Below the pieces are notes generated by a model that worked only from the letters and a program-made list of their open reading frames with translations, ran no database searches and was not told where the DNA came from. The position numbers and the translations under genes were made by a program. From JAHEZL01 sp046074525 (GTDB lineage Bacteria > Bacteroidota > Bacteroidia > Flavobacteriales_C > GCA-002722245): a stretch of 64,000 bases of DNA. Of this stretch, positions 36,237 to 45,016 are shown one piece after another (position 1 is the stretch's first letter; each line of letters begins with the position of its first letter). The stretch is taken from contig JBJTOK010000062.1 of the NCBI GenBank assembly GCA_046074525.1, positions 33,719 to 97,718 on the forward strand, written 5' to 3'.

Positions 36237-38951
36237 TTATTCCGATTTCATCACCTCCATCCATCCATTTGCCTCTCCTTGTCCTTCCCAGATATCCGTC
36301 CACTGCACTATCCAGTAATACACACCCGGCGCAACAGGTTTACCCAAATAAGTAGCATCCCACTGTGGAATTTCGGCCACTTCTGAACGCTCAAGCATCT
36401 GCACACCCCAGCGATCGTACACCACAAAATTAATCGATTTGATTTTCCCTAAAGTAGAATCATTGACATACTTAGGATAAAACCGATCATTGAATCCGTC
36501 GTTATTAGGTGTTACCCAATTGGGGAAATCCCAGTGAAAGGAAGAAGAAGTACATTTTTCTGACACCACAATCGTATCGCTCGCAAAGCAAGAGCCATTG
36601 GAGACCGTCACTACAACTTCCTGCGCAGAATTAACATCAATTGAAGAAGAACTGCTACTATTCATCCACACCACTGATGCAAAAGTATCGGCCACTGCAA
36701 TTTTAAAGCTCTTGCCTTCAGAAAAACAAAGTGAAGTATCCTTACCTAAATCAACCTGGGGCACGGCAGGGTATACAACATCAACACTATCGCTTCCTTT
36801 GCAACTTCCTGCATCGGTAACAATCACCTTGTACTTCCCCGATGAGGAAATCAATAGATTTTCCGTTCCTGCAGATCCATTCCAATTGTACAATAATGGC
36901 AAGAGAGGTGTGCCGCTCACCGTTGCCGTTAAAGTTACGGGGCCATCAGAACAAACCGGGGACGGATTGTTCAACGAAACCGTGAGGTCACTTCCGGGAT
37001 TCACCTGCACAAAAAGAGAATCCTCACAGCCCTTGTTGTTTTCAACAATGACCCAATGTTGTCCTGTAGTGGAAATCGCTGTTGACGCAGCCGTGGAACC
37101 ATTGTCCCATAAGTAAGAAATCCACGTTCCTGCATTTATGGTAACATTTCCTCCGGCGCAAACAGAAGCATCTGCAATGGTTCCGGCAGGCAGAGCATTT
37201 ATAGAAATCGTTGCGGAAGTGCTGTCCTTGCATCCTTCAGCATTTGTCACCACCACCCAATACACACCAGCAGTTTTTACTTTAAGCGTATTTCCAGTAG
37301 AAGCATCCGACCATTTGTATGTAGTAAAGACGCCCGGATTCATCGTGAGCGAATCACCCTCACAAAATTGTGCATCGGATAAAACAGCATCAGGCAAAGT
37401 CTTCTGGAGAATTTCAAAAGTATCACGCACAGCAACATTGTCCTGACCTTTCACTTCAACCCAATACAATCCGGGAAGAGCATTCACCAGATCGACGGAG
37501 GGTGTTGTGGCTCCTGTCGACCATTTATAAGACAACACACAAGGCTTCGTTGCATCAATCTTATAGCTTACAGTGGTACAAGTTGAAGTATCACTTATAG
37601 AAACACTTGGACGCGTGCAAATCGCAGCAAATTCCGATGTATTTCCTAAAGCATCTGTTGCAGTAACGACGAGGGAATTGCATTGTGCGCCGCCGACTTT
37701 CGTATACGACCAGCTGCCATCGCCTGCAGCAATTACACTGGCCAGCCAGGTTTGTCCCTGAGAATTTCCACCGCCGCAGGTATTGCAACCATCGGCCGAA
37801 TAAATATCAATCACATCGCCGGGAGCTGCTTTACCAAAGGTATTGGATTCGGTAGAAGCCAGATTAATGACAGGCTTTGCTTTAGCTGAATTACCTGCGG
37901 CACTTCCCGGATTTTCAGTGAGGGCAATACCTTCCACACCATTGCAATAAATCAAATTCTGTCGCACAGTTACCCTTGAAGGAGAACCTCCCTGATAAAC
38001 GCCGGCGCCATCGTTGTACCATTCGCTGATGAATACACCCGCCTGACCGTTATTGAAAATCGCATTGGGCTCACCTACTCCCGAAACACTCACTCCCACT
38101 ACATTATCTGTTACGGTATTGTTGAGCAAATCCACACCGTGTTCACCATTGTAAGAAAAAACATTGCCGTAAATCCTGTTGCCTGTCGACTGCTGATTGA
38201 ACGACAATCCGTCGCCGGTATTATAGCTGATAATGTTATGCTGCACCAGATTATTATTGGCATTCAGCTGATATTCCACACCCGTGAAATTCGGCATGGG
38301 ATTGCCATTGATGTCCATTCCAACTTTATTATTCTCCACAGTGTTGTTATTGGCCACTCCGCCCTGTCCCGATATCCACGCACCGCGAATAGTATTTCCT
38401 GAAAGCAGATTTCCATCGCTGGCTAAAGGTCCGCCAATAATATTATCGGAACTCCCAAGAATAAAAACACCAGTGTTGTTTGGTTTGGCCACGGTTCCGG
38501 TGATATCAGTACCGAGATAACAGCTTTTAACAGTAACGCCCGTAGCCTGGGTAATGAGAATACCAGCGGCATTGGCAACATTGCGAAATCCATTGATAGC
38601 CAAACCCTGAATAATAGTTCCGCTTCCTCCCACAGAATTGAAATCGAAGCAAGTCATACCACTACATATATTCCCATCAAACTCTACTCCAGGTTTTCCG
38701 GCATTTAAGCCATCGATAGTGATTTGCTTAGTAACAACATAACTTGTGAGAGGTTGAATAACGTGCGGACCAGCTCCGGGAATATTGAATTGTATCACGT
38801 CTCCGGCCAACGCTGCCTGCAATACCGCACGGAAAGAGCCGGCACCTGCATCGTTGGTATTGAGCACATATAATGTGGTGGCCTTCAGCTGTGCGGCAAA
38901 TAAAAACATCATAAGGAAAATCCGGAATCCTATCTTGTATTGATTACCCAT
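36237..38951 (-). CDS. Secreted parallel beta-helix protein with CHU_C C-terminal domain
   Basis: 904 residues from the ATG at 38951, chosen because it directly precedes the signal peptide (residues about 5-24, ends LKA-T). Residues about 25-370 carry right-handed beta-helix repeats (NNTGVFILGSSDNIIGG, NNTVENNKVGMDING, NNLVQHNIISYN, NRIYGNVFSYN), beginning with a CSLREAI-like AGSFRAVLQAALAGD. Residues about 440-790 hold Ig-like/PKD-like segments (YKWSTGATTPSV, YKWSDASTGNTLKV, YLWDNGSTAAST). The end (WVTPNNDGFNDRFYP, YDRWGVQMLER) is the CHU_C type B sorting domain for type IX secretion. Possibly polysaccharide binding or cleaving, but no catalytic triad can be assigned. Convergent with lpxH. 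Confidence 0.88.
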   Translation of the reverse strand: MGNQYKIGFRIFLMMFLFAAQLKATTLYVLNTNDAGAGSFRAVLQAALAGDVIQFNIPGAGPHVIQPLTSYVVTKQITIDGLNAGKPGVEFDGNICSGMTCFDFNSVGGSGTIIQGLAINGFRNVANAAGILITQATGVTVKSCYLGTDITGTVAKPNNTGVFILGSSDNIIGGPLASDGNLLSGNTIRGAWISGQGGVANNNTVENNKVGMDINGNPMPNFTGVEYQLNANNNLVQHNIISYNTGDGLSFNQQSTGNRIYGNVFSYNGEHGVDLLNNTVTDNVVGVSVSGVGEPNAIFNNGQAGVFISEWYNDGAGVYQGGSPSRVTVRQNLIYCNGVEGIALTENPGSAAGNSAKAKPVINLASTESNTFGKAAPGDVIDIYSADGCNTCGGGNSQGQTWLASVIAAGDGSWSYTKVGGAQCNSLVVTATDALGNTSEFAAICTRPSVSISDTSTCTTVSYKIDATKPCVLSYKWSTGATTPSVDLVNALPGLYWVEVKGQDNVAVRDTFEILQKTLPDAVLSDAQFCEGDSLTMNPGVFTTYKWSDASTGNTLKVKTAGVYWVVVTNAEGCKDSTSATISINALPAGTIADASVCAGGNVTINAGTWISYLWDNGSTAASTAISTTGQHWVIVENNKGCEDSLFVQVNPGSDLTVSLNNPSPVCSDGPVTLTATVSGTPLLPLLYNWNGSAGTENLLISSSGKYKVIVTDAGSCKGSDSVDVVYPAVPQVDLGKDTSLCFSEGKSFKIAVADTFASVVWMNSSSSSSIDVNSAQEVVVTVSNGSCFASDTIVVSEKCTSSSFHWDFPNWVTPNNDGFNDRFYPKYVNDSTLGKIKSINFVVYDRWGVQMLERSEVAEIPQWDATYLGKPVAPGVYYWIVQWTDIWEGQGEANGWMEVMKSE

Positions 38952-39008
38952 GGCGATAGTTTTATGATTAATTAGTGTAAATATAACACTATTAAAAAAA
39001 GAAAGCAA

Positions 39009-39368
39009 GTTTTATTTTTAACCACCTCCCTCTTCAGGTACTCCTTCTTGAAAAAAGGAGGAGAGTTAGTTAGTAATCCTCTCTTAAAAGTATAAGCGCT
39101 AACTTCGTACGAGGGCCCGAGCCAAGATGCGGGCCGGCGGTGGCGGGAGCGAAATTTTTCCGTCACCGACTGATAAAAAAATTCGCGACGTGCGAGGGAA
39201 GCATATCTTGGCTATTGTTTTTTTGTTACTTTTTCATCAAGGAAAAAGTAAGAAATTTTACTTCTTTGGAATAGAAGAAAGATTGATGAGAAGGTTGCTT
39301 CATTTTTGGGTACAAAAATTTCGCAATGACGATTGGGGTGGTAAAATCTCCAACAACGAACTGATAAA
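39009..39368. other. Intergenic region with repeat fragments
   Basis: No gene is supported here. It contains a hairpin of TTACTTTTTC and GAAAAAGTAA (39226-39251, 10-bp arms), a GC-rich patch near 39110-39150 unlike its surroundings, and the half repeat listed at 39284. An open frame of 186 codons crosses the region but only because it reads through repeats. Confidence 0.7.
39284..39331. repeat. Half copy of the CGTCATTGCG repeat
   Basis: GATGAGAAGGTTGCTTCATT then GGGTACAAAAATTTCGCAATGACG; right arm only, as at 36181. Confidence 0.8.
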
Positions 39369-39372
39369 AACA

Positions 39373-39405
39373 AAGGAGCCATCCGGTAGGCACGGACGGC
39401 TCCTT
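39373..39405 (-). terminator. Terminator of the DUF2339-like gene
   Basis: On the minus strand a stem of GGAGCCGTCCG and its partner CGGATGGCTCC (one mismatch) is followed by TTTGTTTTT, 9 bases after the stop codon at 39414. Confidence 0.7.
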
Positions 39406-39413
39406 CTCCTCAC

Positions 39414-40985
39414 CTATCCTACATCCTCATCCTTTTTCTTAGTACTGATTTTCCCAACTAGCAAGGTGAGCAAACCAATCACCACCAGGAAAATCACTTT
39501 CTGGAAAGTCGCCGATCCACTCAAATCCCAGAAAAAAACTTTGATGGAAGTAAGTACCAGCACAGCAGCACCCATATACTTGTACACTTTAAATCTGCTG
39601 CGTGTACTCCACAGGAAAATGATGAGCGCATACAACATCCACGTTACCGACAAAACCAGATTGGCACTCAGGAAATGTAATTCATAAGCATCCCACAAAT
39701 TATCAATCTGCACTGTAAGCAAACCACCAACGATGATGTGACTCACAACACCTAGTATCGCTGACAACGCATTGTTAATGCTAGGATCACCGCCAGTCGA
39801 TCTTTCCTCAAAGCGCGAAAAATAAAATCCGAGAAAAGCCATCGCCATCCATATCAACCCTCCCGCATTCAGGAAAGGGAGATATTTTATCCCGAATATC
39901 GTTACCCACTCAACCTCCCAGGCTACCATATACCAATAAGCCGCCAGCAAAAGAAAAGCACCGTACGTTCCCCACAGCACACCAGAATTTTTATTGTATT
40001 TACCGAAGAAAAAAGCTCCTGCGATCAACAAAAGCCAGATAGCACTGTTCACCACATAATTCATTCCGTGACCTAAAAGCAATCCGGTATCACTGCAGGC
40101 GATGCACAACACCACAGCACCCAGTCCGAGATAAGTCCCATTCCCCACATTCAACTTCTTTCCCTTGAAGAAATAAAACAAAGCACCCAGAGCTAAAAAC
40201 ACCGCTCCAACAATCACCATTGGTACCGTATGCGGAATATCAAAATTACCAAAGATGGTCGCCGACCAAAATACAAAGCTGATGGCGTTAATGATGCCGA
40301 GATACTGATCAACACCAATCTCATTGTGATTTTGTCGCCATGAGCCCAGTGTCAATCCAACGATATACACCACAAAAAGAGACGTGATGTAGAAGAATGG
40401 TTTTCCCCAGCTCAGCGGATCAAAAAGAAAATAATACGATGTATACAACGCCATCGACAACACGAAAGAAATCACTTTCAATTCATGCCATTTTTTGATG
40501 GCACTCACATACAGCGCGGCAACATTGATGATCAGCATATAAATAAACAGCATGAAATCCTGCTCCACCGACGCCTTGATGATGAGCGGTGTAATGAGTG
40601 CGCCCAAAGTCGCTATCACATACAACACCCGCATATCCATTTTCACTGCTACAACACTGGTGATCAGCGTTGCTGCCACCATGGAAATCAGGAGAGCATT
40701 GGGCGACAGAATGATACTATCACTGAAACTCACGTAAGCCACTGTAGCATAAACGATCGCACTCCCCAATCCCGACAATAATTCGGCCCACATTCCCTTT
40801 TTCTTTTTATAAAGCATGAAGCCTGCAAACAGAGCACTTGAACCCAACACCAATCCAACCGCCGCGCGCACTCCCGGCGGGAACCATCCATAATCCACTG
40901 CGATTTTCAAAAAATACAGGAAGGCCGTGAACAGGAAGACAAAGCCCAGTCCGTTGATCCAATTTAACTTAAACAGATTTTTCAT
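39414..40985 (-). CDS. DUF2339-like polytopic membrane protein
   Basis: 523 residues, almost entirely hydrophobic, with about 14-16 predicted helices separated by very short loops. The N-terminus NWINGLGFVFLFTAFLYFLKIAVDYGW with FPPGVRAAVGLVLG and the later YVIATLGALITPLIIK are typical of DUF2339 membrane proteins. The full-length family often has a coiled-coil N-terminal region, which is missing here, so this is a short form. Function of the family is unknown. It lies 33 bases upstream-to-downstream from the MFS-acyltransferase gene on the same strand and may be co-transcribed after it. Confidence 0.8.
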   Translation of the reverse strand: MKNLFKLNWINGLGFVFLFTAFLYFLKIAVDYGWFPPGVRAAVGLVLGSSALFAGFMLYKKKKGMWAELLSGLGSAIVYATVAYVSFSDSIILSPNALLISMVAATLITSVVAVKMDMRVLYVIATLGALITPLIIKASVEQDFMLFIYMLIINVAALYVSAIKKWHELKVISFVLSMALYTSYYFLFDPLSWGKPFFYITSLFVVYIVGLTLGSWRQNHNEIGVDQYLGIINAISFVFWSATIFGNFDIPHTVPMVIVGAVFLALGALFYFFKGKKLNVGNGTYLGLGAVVLCIACSDTGLLLGHGMNYVVNSAIWLLLIAGAFFFGKYNKNSGVLWGTYGAFLLLAAYWYMVAWEVEWVTIFGIKYLPFLNAGGLIWMAMAFLGFYFSRFEERSTGGDPSINNALSAILGVVSHIIVGGLLTVQIDNLWDAYELHFLSANLVLSVTWMLYALIIFLWSTRSRFKVYKYMGAAVLVLTSIKVFFWDLSGSATFQKVIFLVVIGLLTLLVGKISTKKKDEDVG

Positions 40986-41018
40986 TTTCGTTGGTTTAAA
41001 AATTAGTATTGAAATTGT

Positions 41019-43181
41019 TTAGCGCACCAAAACCAGAAAGCCACATTCACCCATGAAGCCATAGTAGCCGGTTTCCAGCCATTCCAGACTTTGATCAAAA
41101 GCATGTTTGAAGAAAACTTTTCCGCAACTGTTGGCAGGCAAGACTTTTTTATCTTCATCAACAATGGCTACAGTTACACCCGGCAAAGGTTTTCCGGCAG
41201 TGTTTTCCTTGGTACCGATGAAATCAAATTGGTTACCCATCAGGTCGGTAATGCTATAGTTGGGCGTATTGATCACCACCTCCTCCAAAGCAATTTTTTC
41301 AATTTTTGGCGAAGCATCACCTTTACGATATACTTGTTTCACCGAAAGATTAACAGCCTCCAATGCTTCCAGCTTTTGCGTTCTTCTCGCGAAATTTTTC
41401 ACTTCCAGTTCTTTAATTGCCTGACGCAATTCAAAGGAACTCACAGGAGCATTCATCGCTTCACCTACAGTGATAAAAACTTTCCTTCTCATGGTTGTCA
41501 ACCCAAAACCATATTGCTTGGAAGTACCGGTTTTGTAAGACAAAGGTGTACCCACCACGTTATCAATGTGCATCGGATAAACAGGGGCATTGGTCGCTTT
41601 AACAATGTGCTCTATCCCTTTTTTGAAAGGCATCATTTGGCCGTTGCGACTCAGCATCCCTTCCGGAAAAATGCAGATCAGGTGACCATTGTCCACTTCC
41701 GTTTTACAACGCTCGGTAAATGCACGAAGCGACTCTTTATCCTTCCCTGAAGAAATAGGAATCATGTTGCATTTTTTAAGCAGCGGTCGCAAAAATTTAA
41801 TGTTGTAAAATTTCTCATGCATCACGAAACGCACGTTACGCGGGGCAGTAGCGATGATCAATAAAAAATCGAGCATCGATACATGATTACAAACAATCAC
41901 CCCTCCTGTTTTCAAAGGCAGCTTTTCATGACCTTCCATCCTCAATCGGAAAATGGTTTTGGTCAGCACTACCAACACCCATCGCAACACAGCAAAAGGG
42001 ATTTTAATCAACACTACAAGAGCCGTCAGCATCGCAATCCAACCCGTGATCACAAAAATTTCAGCGGATGAAAAAACACTTTGCAAAAAGGCGAAAGAAA
42101 GAGAAGCCAGAAGAATTGCAAGAAAAATCATCATGTTAGAATATGCCAACATCCTGCTGATTTCCGATTTTTCGGTACGCTCCTGAACCCAGGTGTTCAA
42201 AGGAATTTTAAATACACCACCAAAGAAAGCAGTGAGCATCAAAATCGTAATAAAGGAAGCTGTGCTTAAACCATTATCACCTAAAAAGAACAAACTCACA
42301 GCAAGCGCCACAGCAGCGAAAAACACCAGCCCCATCTCCAGTCTTTTTTTAGAAACCAATCCCGACACATAACAACCAACACCTATTCCCACCGCAACGA
42401 AAGCTGTTACCAGGCCCGTGCTGGAATTAGATAAATGCAGCACTTCACTGCAGTGTACCAGCAAATTCATTTGCAGCAAAGCACCAATAAACCAAAACAC
42501 CGACAAGCCCAGTATCGCTGCATTCACACCTTTGTATTTCTTTGCAGATGTGTAGCTCTGTACAAAATATTTCACAGGATTCAGTACTCGTCCGGCAGCA
42601 GAATGCTCAGGTTTGTTACTCGCTTTAATTTTTAAGCTTACCAAAAAGCTAGTTAGTGAAATCAGCAACAACACAACTGTAATCGTCAAATCTTTATTTA
42701 AAGAATTATCGGCCAGGAAACCGGCAACTGTAGAAGCAAGCAATACTGCTGTAAAAGACAGTAACTCCATGATCCCCAATTTGAGGGACACTTTACCGTC
42801 TTCCGACAATTCGTTCACCAATCCATATTTCGCCGGAGAGAGCAAAGCACTGTGAACGCCCATAAGCAACATACTCAACAACACTATCCACAAACTATCG
42901 GCATAAAAAGCCCCGCAAGCCAGCATCATAATAAACAGTTCTGCCAGCTTCGCCATTTTAATAACGCTGGTTTTGGTGTAACGCTGCGATAAAAATCCAG
43001 CCAGTGGCGACAATAAAATAAAAGGCAAAACCATGGTGGCCGATGCAGCAGCGATGATTAAGCTTTTGTGCGAAGCTTCGGCCCAGCAAATAGCGATGAA
43101 GCAAATCAGGTTCTTCAGCAGATTGTCGTTAAACACTCCGAGAAACTGTGTGATAAATAAATTGATCCAATTCTTTTTCAT
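41019..43181 (-). CDS. MFS transporter - PlsC acyltransferase fusion with a vestigial adenylating domain
   Basis: 720 residues from the ATG at 43181, preferred to in-frame ATGs upstream because the promoter element at 43216-43209 lies between them. Residues 1 to about 415 are a 12-helix MFS domain of the LplT type (FLGVFNDNLLKNL). Residues about 425-630 are a glycerolphosphate acyltransferase with HVSMLD (HX4D), RFVMHEKFY, and FPEGMLSRNG. LplT and acyltransferase-Acs (Aas) together recycle lysophospholipids. In Aas an AMP-forming ligase follows; here only about 90 residues resembling its middle remain (VVINTPNY, GKPLPGVTVAIVDEDKK, WLETGYYGFMGECGFLVLVR), with TGD changed to TGY, and no P-loop or C-terminal lobe. 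Probably lysophospholipid import and acylation with acyl-ACP or acyl-CoA supplied elsewhere. Confidence 0.85.
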   Translation of the reverse strand: MKKNWINLFITQFLGVFNDNLLKNLICFIAICWAEASHKSLIIAAASATMVLPFILLSPLAGFLSQRYTKTSVIKMAKLAELFIMMLACGAFYADSLWIVLLSMLLMGVHSALLSPAKYGLVNELSEDGKVSLKLGIMELLSFTAVLLASTVAGFLADNSLNKDLTITVVLLLISLTSFLVSLKIKASNKPEHSAAGRVLNPVKYFVQSYTSAKKYKGVNAAILGLSVFWFIGALLQMNLLVHCSEVLHLSNSSTGLVTAFVAVGIGVGCYVSGLVSKKRLEMGLVFFAAVALAVSLFFLGDNGLSTASFITILMLTAFFGGVFKIPLNTWVQERTEKSEISRMLAYSNMMIFLAILLASLSFAFLQSVFSSAEIFVITGWIAMLTALVVLIKIPFAVLRWVLVVLTKTIFRLRMEGHEKLPLKTGGVIVCNHVSMLDFLLIIATAPRNVRFVMHEKFYNIKFLRPLLKKCNMIPISSGKDKESLRAFTERCKTEVDNGHLICIFPEGMLSRNGQMMPFKKGIEHIVKATNAPVYPMHIDNVVGTPLSYKTGTSKQYGFGLTTMRRKVFITVGEAMNAPVSSFELRQAIKELEVKNFARRTQKLEALEAVNLSVKQVYRKGDASPKIEKIALEEVVINTPNYSITDLMGNQFDFIGTKENTAGKPLPGVTVAIVDEDKKVLPANSCGKVFFKHAFDQSLEWLETGYYGFMGECGFLVLVR

Positions 43182-43208
43182 ATGTAGCTTTTTTGTTTTT
43201 TGATGAAG

Positions 43209-43216
43209 CAAACTTA
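43209..43216 (-). promoter_or_regulatory. TAnnTTTG -7 element of the MFS-acyltransferase gene
   Basis: TAAGTTTG on the minus strand, exact consensus, 27 bases upstream of the ATG at 43181; fixes the start. Confidence 0.5.
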
Positions 43217-43305
43217 GCTTCCTATCTCTGGTTGAAGAATCCATTTATTCCATTTTACGTACTTTATATTTTCACATATTTATTACATAAAATCAGTATT
43301 TATAG

Positions 43306-43313
43306 TAATTTTG
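43306..43313 (+). promoter_or_regulatory. TAnnTTTG -7 element of the unknown helical protein gene
   Basis: TAATTTTG, exact consensus, in a very AT-rich 90-base divergent gap; transcription would start near 43320, so the ATG at 43338 is the start and the TTG at 43311 is not. Confidence 0.5.
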
Positions 43314-43337
43314 ATATACAAATACGTATTTTATAAA

Positions 43338-44831
43338 ATGGACTCTATACAGGAAGTAATTCATTCTTTGAGCGACGAGCAACAGAAAGAATTCGTCTAT
43401 TTCATCCAGCGCAACAAGTACCGCAAAGGCAGGAAGGATCTCCAGCTTTTCAACTTACTGAAGCAGGAAAAGGAGTACAAGGGGGATGAGCTGGTAAAGC
43501 AATTGAAGACCACCAATCAAAACGCTTATCATACCATTCGCAAAAGACTTTTCGCTCACCTGGCCGATTATGTGGTGCTGCAATCCACATCGGGCGATGC
43601 CGGCACAGCCTCACATGTCAATGCCATCATTGGTGTGGTGAATTATCTTTTCGACAAAGGCCTGAACAAACAAGCCTGGAAGTATATTTCTCTGGCCGAA
43701 AAAATTGCCGTGGAGCATGAATTCCGCGATGTACTGAACACCATTTATCTGCTGCAGATAGAAAAATGCCACCTGAATCCGGAAGCAGACATTTACATGC
43801 TTGTGATGAAATACGAACAGAATTACGAAGCGCTTCAGCTCAATGAAAAACTGCAGATTGCATCGGGTTTGATCAGAAATAAACTCAATCTGGAAAAGAA
43901 AAAAGGCATTGATATTAACTTTGGTGATATCGTTGACAATGCGCTACAGCGACTGAAAATCAACGAAAAGGTGTTGAACACGCCCAAAATCAGTTTGGAT
44001 TTCATCAAAATCATCCGTGCTGGAATTATCGCCAAAAAAGATTTTTACACTTTCGAGCCCTTCATCTTAAAGGCTTATACAAAGCATTACAAAAGTGCCG
44101 ATCAGGAAAGTAATCCTGTGGTGAAATCGGAGTTCCTCTATCTTTTAGCGCATACATTATATAGAAACAAAAAATTTACCGAATCACTGTATTACACCAA
44201 TGAACTATACAAAGCTTTGCGCGCTTGTTCGCGGGCACATCAAAAGCAACAACAATCGAGATTTCATCAGCTCAAAGCCGCCAACCTTGTCTTCCTCAAC
44301 CAATCCAAAGATGGTATCGACTGCCTTAACGATTTACTAAAAAATGAAAAGCAACTAAGCATTGAAGAAAAATCAAACACATTGGTGAACCTTGGGATTT
44401 ATTACTTCCTGCAAAGGGATTTGAAGAAGGCCAACCAGATTTTACTTAAGCTCAACCACAGCGACAGCTGGTATAAAAAAGCGATGGGGGCAGAATGGCT
44501 TTTCAAAAAACACCTTATGGAAATCCTGCTGTTCATCGACCTGAAACACACCGATGTTGCTGAATCGCGAATCAGATTTATTGAGCGATCTTTCAAGGCT
44601 TTCAAAACAAATCCGGTATACGAAAGAGCTTTTGGTTTTTTGGATCTGGTCAAACTACACATCACCACCAACGATAGAAAAACACTGATCAAAGAAATTG
44701 AAAAGCAAGTTGTTTTTGTGCCTTTTGAATATGAGGACTTACAGGCGATGACCTTCTTTGCATGGCTGAGAGCGAAAGCTTCAGGGGAAGATTTTTACGC
44801 AACGCTGCTGGGAGTGGTGAAAAGGGATTAA
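43338..44831 (+). CDS. Large helical protein of unknown function
   Basis: 497 residues, soluble and almost all helical by composition. The first 90 residues (MDSIQEVIHSLSDEQQKEFVYFIQRN, LFNLLKQEKEYKGDELVKQLKTTNQNAYHTIRKRLFAHLADYV) read like a small DNA- or protein-binding helical domain. The rest has pairs of helices with TPR-like spacing (TNELYKALRACSRAHQKQQQSRFHQLKAANLVFLNQ, NTLVNLGIYYFLQRDLKKANQILL). Similar uncharacterised proteins are widespread in Bacteroidota as far as I recall; I cannot name the family. Divergent from the acyltransferase gene, followed by a palindromic repeat element. Confidence 0.8.
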   Translation: MDSIQEVIHSLSDEQQKEFVYFIQRNKYRKGRKDLQLFNLLKQEKEYKGDELVKQLKTTNQNAYHTIRKRLFAHLADYVVLQSTSGDAGTASHVNAIIGVVNYLFDKGLNKQAWKYISLAEKIAVEHEFRDVLNTIYLLQIEKCHLNPEADIYMLVMKYEQNYEALQLNEKLQIASGLIRNKLNLEKKKGIDINFGDIVDNALQRLKINEKVLNTPKISLDFIKIIRAGIIAKKDFYTFEPFILKAYTKHYKSADQESNPVVKSEFLYLLAHTLYRNKKFTESLYYTNELYKALRACSRAHQKQQQSRFHQLKAANLVFLNQSKDGIDCLNDLLKNEKQLSIEEKSNTLVNLGIYYFLQRDLKKANQILLKLNHSDSWYKKAMGAEWLFKKHLMEILLFIDLKHTDVAESRIRFIERSFKAFKTNPVYERAFGFLDLVKLHITTNDRKTLIKEIEKQVVFVPFEYEDLQAMTFFAWLRAKASGEDFYATLLGVVKRD

Positions 44832-44845
44832 TTGACTTTGCGTAT

Positions 44846-44996
44846 GTTTTTCAGGGTATGGGTTTCCCTCTCGGAGGAGAGCGGTGTGTTAGCGGGTGTG
44901 CAGGGAGGGAGATGGATGCGTGTTAATCCATCTCCCTCCCCTCGCTCTATTCCCTCGCACCCATCTCCTCCGAGGGAAACCCATACCCTGAAAAAC
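44846..44996. repeat. MITE-like palindromic element with perfect 25-bp terminal inverted repeats
   Basis: 151 bases. The arms 44846-44870 and 44972-44996 are exact reverse complements; both contain GGGTATGGGTTTCCCTC. Inside is another inverted pair (GGGAGATGGAT... ATCCATCTCCC). It fills the gap between two convergent genes, ending 21 bases before the stop codon of the phospholipase gene. Best-preserved member of the family also seen at 11665 and 50737. Confidence 0.85.
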
Positions 44997-45016
44997 ATCC
45001 CAAGAAAAGCGGAGCG

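Noticed and set aside
39127..39687. 186-codon plus-strand open frame
   Set aside because: Reads through a GC-rich patch, a hairpin, the repeat at 39284, a terminator and then antisense to the DUF2339-like gene.
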